Assembly (NCBI GenBank): GCA_020059785.1 | Contig: JAGVBL010000272.1 | Span: 1 to 5,030 of the forward strand | DNA length: 5,030 bases | Origin: Ignavibacteriales bacterium | GTDB lineage: Bacteria; Bacteroidota; Ignavibacteria; Ignavibacteriales; Melioribacteraceae | Reading direction: 5' to 3' | Shown here: one piece after another, positions 1 through 5,030 of the stretch | Layout: each line of letters opens with the position of its first letter | How positions within the stretch are numbered: the first letter of the stretch is position 1 | Program-made: the position numbers and the translations under genes | Notes under the pieces: model-generated | Told to the model about the DNA's origin: nothing | Seen by the model: the letters and a program-made list of their open reading frames with translations, nothing else | Databases searched by the model: none

Positions 1-725
1 AAATGGGTCGTGCGCTCGGTAAGGCTTCTTCTGAAATGCAGCAATCCATAACATGGATGCAAAATGGAAACCCGGTATATTCTTCCCAGAGACAGTCCGA
101 AGCAATGCGCAACTTAAATGAAGCCGCAAGTTTAATTAAGGGGGGAATGGACCAGATGATGAATGGCGGACAGGGCGGCGGAATGATGGGAATGATGCAG
201 CAGCTTCAACAGTTATCGCAACAGCAAATGGATTTAAACCGGCTGACGCAAATGATGAATCAGGGCAGAATGACACAGGAAATGATGGGACAAATTCAGA
301 GAATTGCACAACAACAGGAGATAATTAGAAAATCTCTAGAACAACTTAACAGGGAGTCACGGGAAGCCGGTCAGTCTAAACGGCTGGCTTCAAACCTAGA
401 AAAAATTTTACAGGAAATGAAAGAGGTTGTTTCAAATCTGCAATCACAAAATCTTAATGACGATCTTGTAAAACAACAGGAAAGAATACTATCTAAACTT
501 TTGGACGCACAGCGGTCGATTAATGAGAGAGATTTTGAAAAAGAAAGAAAATCAAACACGGGACGCGATTTTACACGAGCTTCTCCACCCGATTTAATTC
601 TTTCTACTGACGAGGGTAAAAACAAAATTAGAGATGAACTGCTTAAAGCAATACGGGAGGGCTATAAAAAGGATTATGAAGATTTGATTAGAAATTATTT
701 CGAATTATTAGGGAAAGAAAAATAG
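1..725 (+). CDS. C-terminal part of a large Gln/Met-rich coiled-coil protein, DUF4175-like (5' end outside window)
   Basis: The frame is open to the left edge and ends at TAG 723-725, leaving about 240 visible residues. The ATG at position 3 has only two bases before it, so it cannot be judged as a start and is probably an internal methionine. The visible part is almost wholly helical and polar. Near residues 50-95 there is a low-complexity stretch rich in Met, Gln and Gly (GGQGGGMMGMMQQLQQLSQQQ). Heptad-like Gln/Glu/Lys/Leu segments follow at about 95-180, then a charged segment with RDFEKERKSNTGRDF and a short C-terminal helix ending ELLGKEK. This arrangement resembles the C-terminus of the roughly 1,000-residue DUF4175-type proteins common in Ignavibacteria and Bacteroidetes, which carry N-terminal membrane spans. 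That match is from memory of the family and the function is unknown. No terminator hairpin is visible after the stop. A different long coiled-coil envelope protein is the main alternative. Confidence 0.75.
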   Translation, partial: MGRALGKASSEMQQSITWMQNGNPVYSSQRQSEAMRNLNEAASLIKGGMDQMMNGGQGGGMMGMMQQLQQLSQQQMDLNRLTQMMNQGRMTQEMMGQIQRIAQQQEIIRKSLEQLNRESREAGQSKRLASNLEKILQEMKEVVSNLQSQNLNDDLVKQQERILSKLLDAQRSINERDFEKERKSNTGRDFTRASPPDLILSTDEGKNKIRDELLKAIREGYKKDYEDLIRNYFELLGKEK

Positions 726-758
726 TAATATGGATTTTGTAAACTGTAGATAATTCAC

Positions 759-787
759 TTGAGAAGGATATAAATCTAACCTAATTT
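759..787 (+). promoter_or_regulatory. Possible sigma-70-type promoter for the sensor kinase gene
   Basis: TTGAGA at 759-764 matches five of six bases of the -35 consensus. It is followed after 17 bases by TAATTT at 782-787, a weak -10 element matching three of six. The pair sits 43 bases before the preferred kinase start, inside the only gap of useful size upstream of it. In AT-rich DNA such pairs arise by chance, and members of the Bacteroidetes use a different -7/-33 consensus, so this is a candidate only. Confidence 0.25.
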
Positions 788-820
788 TACGGCGTCATTA
801 TCCGGTAAAACTTTTTGTGC

Positions 821-824
821 GGAG
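821..824 (+). promoter_or_regulatory. Shine-Dalgarno GGAG that decides the kinase start
   Basis: GGAG lies five bases before the TTG at 830-832. The alternative in-frame TTG at 815 has no purine-rich site at a suitable distance, because the bases before it read GGTAAAACTTT. This site therefore favours translation from 830 and excludes the five extra residues MCGVL. Confidence 0.6.
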
Positions 825-829
825 TTCTG

Positions 830-3800
830 TTGAGAAGTTATCTTATTAAATTTGTTATCATCTCTTTTATTGCTATAAGTACATGTGCACAGCCGCAAAT
901 CCTTCAAAACATAAGAACAATTACACCTTCCGAGAAATATGTAGTAACAAACTGGAATTCAAGTTCCGGTCTGCCACAAAATTCTATAAACCGCATTGTT
1001 CAGGATAAAAACGGTTATATATGGGTATCAACCTATGGAGGGCTTGTTCGTTTTGACGGATTTAGTTTTAAGACCTATACAGCAAGCGAATTCCCTGTTC
1101 TTCAGAGCGATCGTATTAATTCGCTTTTCCTGGATAGTAATAACCAATTGTGGATTTCCAACGAACTTGGCAAATTAATAATTTTTGACGGCAAAACTTT
1201 TACCGATATAACCAATAAATTTTCCGATTCCCATCTTAACATTTTTCAATTCGCTGAAGATTCAAAAGGAAATTTTTATTTATGCAGTACTAATAGAGAT
1301 TTATTTTATTATTCAAACGGGACTGCAACAAAAATTAATTATTTGCAGAATGGCAAACCGATTAAAGATTTCTATTACATTTCATTCAGCTATAAGACAA
1401 AAAACGACACGCTGTTTGCAATATTTGAAAACCAGGCCGCTCTCTTTTATAACGGAAAAATAGTTAAACAAAAATCCATTTCCCTTCCATTTGGATTTCA
1501 TAATCACTGTGTTTATAACGAAAATGGTATCTGGATTTTATACGGACAAAGAATATATTACGCAAAATCCTTTGAAGACATTGAAAATCCCATAAACTTA
1601 TTCCCCGATAGATTAATTAGTACCATTTTTATGAAGGATTCATCTATTCTTGCCGGAACGGACGACGGGGCGGTGGTTTTAATAAAAAATAATTCGCTGG
1701 AAACAATTATACCAAAAGGTAAAATTTCTACAACTGTTTACTCGCGTGTGTTTATAGATTCCGAAAATAATTATTGGGTTGGAACACAACTTCACGGTCT
1801 TTATCTAATTAGGAAAAGATTTATTTACACTCTCGATAAAACTTTCGGTATTGATGAACTTAATACCTATCCTATTTTAAATTCATCCGACGGAACTATC
1901 TGGATCGGTCAAAATCCCGGCATTCAAAAAATTGTTAACAACAGGGAACTAATTACACCCTTTGAAAAAATGCAACGCACCAAAGCAAAAATAATTGCGT
2001 GGGCAATTACCGAGGATAAAAATAAAAATATATGGATTGGTGCAAATGGAAACGGAATTTTAAAAGCAACTGGGGATAAATTAGAGGAGTATCTAGACAG
2101 AGATAGTTTAAGACAAAAAGTAAATTCAAATTTCTTTTCTGCTTTTACAGATAAATCAGGGAGAATCTGGTTCGGTTCTGTGGGAGCCGTTGTAATAAAT
2201 GAAAATGGAAAATTTCGCGTCCATTATCCCGAGCAATCAAAAAGAAATAATTACAGACATTTTTTTCAAGATGAAAAAGGAATTGTATGGATTGCCTCAG
2301 ATGAAGGATTGTTTAAATATGAAAACGAAAAATTCCAGTTTATTAAAGAAGCCAATGCTAAATCTGCAAGAGCATTATACATAGATAAGAAAAAACGACT
2401 CTGGGTTGGTACTTATGGAAATGGTCTTAGAATAAAGCTCAAAGACCGGTTTGTTACAATTACTAAAAAGAATGGATTGTTCAACGATATTATTTCTGCA
2501 ATAGTAGAAGATGGTAAAGGAAATTTCTGGTTTACTTGCAACAACGGAATTTTTAGAATCCGCGAGACCGAAATAGATAATTATCTTGATGGTAAAAAAG
2601 ATTTTCTAATTTCAATCAACTACGGTTCGGAAGAGGGACTGGCAAATATAGAATTTAACGGCGGGTGCCAGCCAAGCTGGATGCGCGATTATGAAGGAAA
2701 TCTCTGGTTCCCCTCTTTTGGAGGTCCGGTCGTTCTAGATCTAAATTCATTTAAAGACCTGGTTACCAAACCAAAAGTATTCGTTGAATCACTTTCTTTA
2801 AAAGATACAACTTTTTATACGGGCGATAACATTGTACTTCCCAGCGATTACACTAATCTTACTATTCGATTCAACTCTCCGTCATTCGCTTCGCCTCAAA
2901 ACGTACGATTTAGATACCGGCTGTTAGGACTTGAAGACGAATGGCACAATATTGACGGTAGGCGTGATATTAGCTATCAAAAACTTCCATATGGCAATTA
3001 TGAGTTTCAGATTCTCGCTTCGGATAGCTACGGCAACTGGAGCGTTACCCCGGCATCACTCAAATTTAAAGTCGATTCTATTTTCTGGGAAACTCCCGCA
3101 TTCTATATTCTTGTATCAATGTCGGCCATAATCGGAATTTTATTACTATACTACTCGCGCATGCAAACAGCTGAAAAGGAACATATAAAGCTGGAAAAAA
3201 TAATTGAGGAAAGGACACAGAGTTATAAAATTGCAAAAATAGAAGCTGAGAAAGCTGCTATTGAAGAGAAAATTTTACGCGATAAGTCCGAAGAAGAAAA
3301 CCGCCAGAAAGTTGAAATCCTCAGGATAGTCAGTCACGACCTAAAAAATCCTGTCTTTGCAGTAAAGGGATTTTCTGAAATTCTCCTTGAAGATTCAGAA
3401 TTAAATCAGGACGAAAGAAATCTTGTTAAAATGATTGGTGAAGCCGGCGAAAGAATGCAAGATTTGATAACACAGCTTTTAAATTTCAGCCGGTTCGAAG
3501 GACAAAACTTTAGTCTTGATAAAACAGTTTTTAACGTAATTGATGAAATTAACAAAGTTATTGATCGTGTAGAACATCATGCTCAAAAGAAACAACAGAC
3601 AATTGTTAAAGATTATAAAGCCGATAATAGATTTATTTTTGCAGACAATGTTCTCTTTACTCAAATTATCGAAAATCTGTTAACCAATGCAATCAAATAT
3701 TCCGAACAGAATAAAAAAATAATTGTTGGAGTTAAAGAATCCGGCAATAATATAGTTATATTTATTCAGGATTTTGGACAGGGATTCAGTCAGGAGGACA

Positions 3801-3982
3801 TAAAAAATCTTTACAAGCCGTTTGTTAAATTATCTTCTATTCCCACCGCTGGAGAAGCAAGCTCGGGACTTGGTCTTGCAATTGTAAAAAGATTTGTGGA
3901 ATTGAACGAAGGGAAAATTCGATTAGACTCTCAAAAAGGATCTGGTTCAGTCTTTACAATTGAATTCAAACTTGCAAAGTAG
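830..3982 (+). CDS. Membrane sensor histidine kinase with two-component regulator propellers and Y_Y_Y domain
   Basis: The protein has 1,050 residues from TTG 830; a longer form from TTG 815 would have 1,055. Residues 1-20 look like a signal peptide, cleaved after Thr-Cys-Ala before Gln21. Residues of about 35-645 are Reg_prop beta-propeller repeats. Each has a D-x-x-G-x-[IL]-W-[IVF] core, with Trp at 65, 108, 316, 358, 402, 447, 487, 525, 567 and 626, mostly 40-45 apart, consistent with two seven-bladed propellers. A Y_Y_Y domain covers about 648-751 (FRYRLLGLEDEWHNI, LPYGNYEFQILASD). One membrane span lies at about 757-775 and a coiled coil at 780-832. HisKA follows with the phospho-acceptor His836 in SHDLKNP. 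HATPase_c shows the N box (NLLTNAIKY, Asn949 and Asn953), the G1 box DFGQGF (Asp981), the F box KPFVKL and the G2 box GLGLAIV (Gly1013, Gly1015). By family knowledge it autophosphorylates in the cytoplasm in response to a periplasmic signal. It ends right after HATPase_c, with no receiver or AraC domain, unlike the hybrid regulators of Bacteroides polysaccharide loci. Ligand and partner regulator are unknown. Confidence 0.95.
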   Translation: MRSYLIKFVIISFIAISTCAQPQILQNIRTITPSEKYVVTNWNSSSGLPQNSINRIVQDKNGYIWVSTYGGLVRFDGFSFKTYTASEFPVLQSDRINSLFLDSNNQLWISNELGKLIIFDGKTFTDITNKFSDSHLNIFQFAEDSKGNFYLCSTNRDLFYYSNGTATKINYLQNGKPIKDFYYISFSYKTKNDTLFAIFENQAALFYNGKIVKQKSISLPFGFHNHCVYNENGIWILYGQRIYYAKSFEDIENPINLFPDRLISTIFMKDSSILAGTDDGAVVLIKNNSLETIIPKGKISTTVYSRVFIDSENNYWVGTQLHGLYLIRKRFIYTLDKTFGIDELNTYPILNSSDGTIWIGQNPGIQKIVNNRELITPFEKMQRTKAKIIAWAITEDKNKNIWIGANGNGILKATGDKLEEYLDRDSLRQKVNSNFFSAFTDKSGRIWFGSVGAVVINENGKFRVHYPEQSKRNNYRHFFQDEKGIVWIASDEGLFKYENEKFQFIKEANAKSARALYIDKKKRLWVGTYGNGLRIKLKDRFVTITKKNGLFNDIISAIVEDGKGNFWFTCNNGIFRIRETEIDNYLDGKKDFLISINYGSEEGLANIEFNGGCQPSWMRDYEGNLWFPSFGGPVVLDLNSFKDLVTKPKVFVESLSLKDTTFYTGDNIVLPSDYTNLTIRFNSPSFASPQNVRFRYRLLGLEDEWHNIDGRRDISYQKLPYGNYEFQILASDSYGNWSVTPASLKFKVDSIFWETPAFYILVSMSAIIGILLLYYSRMQTAEKEHIKLEKIIEERTQSYKIAKIEAEKAAIEEKILRDKSEEENRQKVEILRIVSHDLKNPVFAVKGFSEILLEDSELNQDERNLVKMIGEAGERMQDLITQLLNFSRFEGQNFSLDKTVFNVIDEINKVIDRVEHHAQKKQQTIVKDYKADNRFIFADNVLFTQIIENLLTNAIKYSEQNKKIIVGVKESGNNIVIFIQDFGQGFSQEDIKNLYKPFVKLSSIPTAGEASSGLGLAIVKRFVELNEGKIRLDSQKGSGSVFTIEFKLAK

Positions 3983-4091
3983 TTACATCTTGAATCCGGA
4001 TAATTATTTGCAGCCGGAATCCGCATCAACTATTTCTTCCATTTATTTGTAATTCCCGAGAGATAAGCAGGATAAAAGAATTCTTTTTTAT
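3983..4091 (+). other. Gap holding a possible broken 5' extension of the downstream membrane protein gene
   Basis: Read in the frame of the 4092 gene, this stretch is open from TTG 3990, seven bases after the kinase stop, except for a single TAA at 4050-4052. It translates as LNPDNYLQPESASTISSIYL, stop, FPRDKQDKRILFY, then MASGF of the downstream protein. The part after the stop gives a basic cytoplasmic-type segment leading directly into the first membrane span. The other two frames hit stops early, at 3991 (TGA) and 4001 (TAA). This could be the true N-terminus interrupted by a nonsense mutation or a sequencing error, or ordinary intergenic DNA that happens to be open. There is no good Shine-Dalgarno site before TTG 3990. 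Confidence 0.3.
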
Positions 4092-4496
4092 ATGGCTTCG
4101 GGGTTTGCTATTTTTTTTGCGGCACTATTCCTATTATTCGTTGATAAGCCGTGGGGTGCGATTTACGCTGCAATCGGAATTATTTTATTAACAGGTTTTC
4201 TGCAATGGTATGTTCCGTTGATGAATTACAAACGGAACCAAAAATATTCGGGGGTTGCGTTAATCTCTCCTTATGGAATTTATCTAAACGGAATCTGGTA
4301 TCCGGATGGAAGATTCGGGCGTATTGACGGCGTTCACTTAATTGACAATAACAAAACGCACGCTTTTCAATGGAGCCAATTTGCAATGATGGGAGGAAAA
4401 GTACCCGGAAGAAATTATTTAACAATCAGAGTTCCGGTTCCGGAAGGTGAAGATAAAAAAGCTCAGCAAATTTTAGATCACTTCTCAAATAATTAA
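4092..4496 (+). CDS. Small two-span membrane protein of unknown function
   Basis: The protein has 134 residues from ATG 4092, the only standard start after the in-frame TAA at 4050. It is not a family I recognise. Hydrophobic segments at residues 2-17 and 21-43 form a helical hairpin with only a short DKPW turn between them. About 90 soluble residues follow, beginning with the basic YKRNQKY, which suggests a cytoplasmic domain. This part looks beta-rich (SGVALISPYGIYLNGIWYPD, then NYLTIRVPVPEGEDKKAQQI) and ends in a short helix. The order strands-then-helix after two spans recalls bacterial PH-like membrane proteins, but that is inference. The start is weak: the nearest AGG (4069-4071) is 20 bases away, and the first span is short unless the upstream ILFY residues belong to it. 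It lies 109 bases after the kinase stop on the same strand, so co-transcription is possible. Confidence 0.75.
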   Translation: MASGFAIFFAALFLLFVDKPWGAIYAAIGIILLTGFLQWYVPLMNYKRNQKYSGVALISPYGIYLNGIWYPDGRFGRIDGVHLIDNNKTHAFQWSQFAMMGGKVPGRNYLTIRVPVPEGEDKKAQQILDHFSNN

Positions 4497-4513
4497 TCGC
4501 GCTGAATAAATTA

Positions 4514-4543
4514 TGTAGAGACGCAAGCTTTTGCATCTCTACA
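4514..4543. repeat. Palindromic intergenic hairpin (REP-like) between convergent genes
   Basis: The arms TGTAGAGACGCAA (4514-4526) and TTGCATCTCTACA (4531-4543) form a 13-bp stem with one mismatch (C4522 against A4535) around the loop GCTT. In the minus-strand transcript the mismatch becomes a G-U wobble, so the hairpin is slightly better on that side. It nearly fills the 55 bases between two gene ends and could act as a bidirectional terminator or protect 3' ends. Neither side has a clear T tract, so it is not a textbook intrinsic terminator. From memory, GTAGAGACGCAA-type palindromes recur in intergenic DNA of cyanobacteria and Bacteroidetes, which would make this one copy of a dispersed repeat. 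Confidence 0.75.
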
Positions 4544-4551
4544 ATTCATTG

Positions 4552-5030
4552 CTATTCCCATCTCAAATATCTGGAATCACCAAGCATTTCTTGAATTCTT
4601 CTTTGAACAATTTCATTTTTGTTTTGTTTACGTGCTTGAATCGATTCCTTTAATTCCTGTAATCTTTTTTCAAGCTGTTTGATTTCGGTTTCTTTCTTCT
4701 TTTCCTTTATATCGAACAATTGATTTAATACACCGGCAAGATCGTTTTTCAATTTTTGTTGAGTGTTACCTTCTGCATTTTTAATTTTTAATGCTAACAA
4801 CTCTGCATCTATTTCTAATTCTTTTTCCTTTTTAAGATTCTCTCCGGAATTCAATAGCCCAGTATAAACTTCCTGATTACTAAATGCCGTTGTTAAATAT
4901 CCAAAAGGAAATGAAGTTCTAAGCAGCTGATAATACTTATCTTTATTTAGCTTTTTAATTTCTTCCAATTTAGATCTAACTTCAGGGGTAAGATTCTTCA
5001 GTAGTTTTTCTTCTTCATCTTTACTTAACT
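4552..5030 (-). CDS. C-terminal part of a charged coiled-coil protein of unknown function (5' end outside window)
   Basis: On the minus strand the frame is open from the right edge (5030) to the stop TAG at 4554-4552, leaving 158 visible complete codons. A TTG at 4968-4966 could be read as a start, but the frame continues upstream with coherent protein (LSKDEEEKLLKNLTPEVRSK), so that TTG is more likely an internal leucine and the gene is partial. The segment LEEIKKLNKDKYYQLLR is followed by a less charged stretch (TSFPFGYLTTAFSNQEVYTG). A long Lys/Glu-rich helix then runs to near the end, probably a coiled coil (LEKRLQELKESIQARKQNK), closing with EMLGDSRYLRWE. The shape resembles secreted helical proteins of the Spy/LTXXQ or heavy-metal-resistance type, often seen near envelope-stress or sigma/anti-sigma genes in this group. 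I cannot confirm that because the N-terminus, where a signal peptide would be, is missing. It is convergent with the small membrane protein gene. Confidence 0.75.
   Translation of the reverse strand, partial: LSKDEEEKLLKNLTPEVRSKLEEIKKLNKDKYYQLLRTSFPFGYLTTAFSNQEVYTGLLNSGENLKKEKELEIDAELLALKIKNAEGNTQQKLKNDLAGVLNQLFDIKEKKKETEIKQLEKRLQELKESIQARKQNKNEIVQRRIQEMLGDSRYLRWE

Noticed and set aside
371..625. Minus-strand open frame of 84 codons
   Set aside because: It lies wholly antisense to the helical C-terminal gene, has no recognisable domain, and its Ser/Phe/Arg-rich composition is what the opposite strand of a Glu/Lys/Gln-rich gene gives.
769..774. TATAAA as an alternative -10 element
   Set aside because: No acceptable -35 hexamer lies 16-18 bases upstream (TGTAGA at 745-750 is poor), so the TTGAGA/TAATTT pair is preferred.
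3479..3664. Minus-strand open frame of 61 codons
   Set aside because: It is antisense to the HisKA-to-HATPase part of the kinase, where the plus-strand reading is clearly constrained by kinase motifs.
3992..4021. Possible terminator hairpin just after the kinase gene (TCCGG with CCGGA)
   Set aside because: The stem is only five base pairs with a 14-base loop and no T tract. The surrounding bases do not extend the pairing.
4074..4091. ATT at 4080 as a non-standard start for the small membrane protein, 8 bases after AGG 4069-4071
   Set aside because: The spacing is good and it would lengthen the first span, but ATT starts are very rare and nothing else supports one here.
4180..4425. Minus-strand open frame of 81 codons
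   Set aside because: It is antisense to the small membrane protein, whose plus-strand reading has sensible membrane spans and a convergent terminator-like palindrome after it.

Overview
The window is AT-rich (GC clearly below 50% by eye) and looks chromosomal. It most resembles a member of the Ignavibacteria/Chlorobi/Bacteroidetes group. The reasons are the two-propeller (Reg_prop plus Y_Y_Y) sensor kinase, a signal peptide ending in Cys-Ala-Gln, and a C-terminal fragment resembling the large DUF4175-like proteins of that group. This placement rests on gene content and is an inference.

Layout, left to right. Bases 1-725 (+) are the 3' end of a larger Gln/Met-rich helical protein that enters from the left edge. 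A gap of about 100 bases follows, with a possible promoter and a GGAG ribosome binding site. Bases 830-3982 (+) encode a complete sensor histidine kinase: signal peptide, a large periplasmic beta-propeller region, Y_Y_Y domain, one membrane span, coiled coil, HisKA and HATPase_c. Bases 4092-4496 (+) encode a small two-span membrane protein of unknown function. Its reading frame continues upstream almost to the kinase gene, broken only by one TAA. A 13-bp-stem palindrome fills the 55-base gap to a convergent gene on the minus strand (4552 to the right edge), which encodes a charged, coiled-coil C-terminal region.

Working together: the kinase has all the catalytic boxes for autophosphorylation but no receiver or DNA-binding domain. 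It must therefore signal to a response regulator that is not in this window. The small membrane protein may be co-transcribed with it. Nothing ties the outer genes functionally to the kinase. No tRNA, rRNA, CRISPR array, insertion sequence or phage gene was seen. I found no clear undescribed system. The best leads are the interrupted frame before 4092 and the palindromic repeat.
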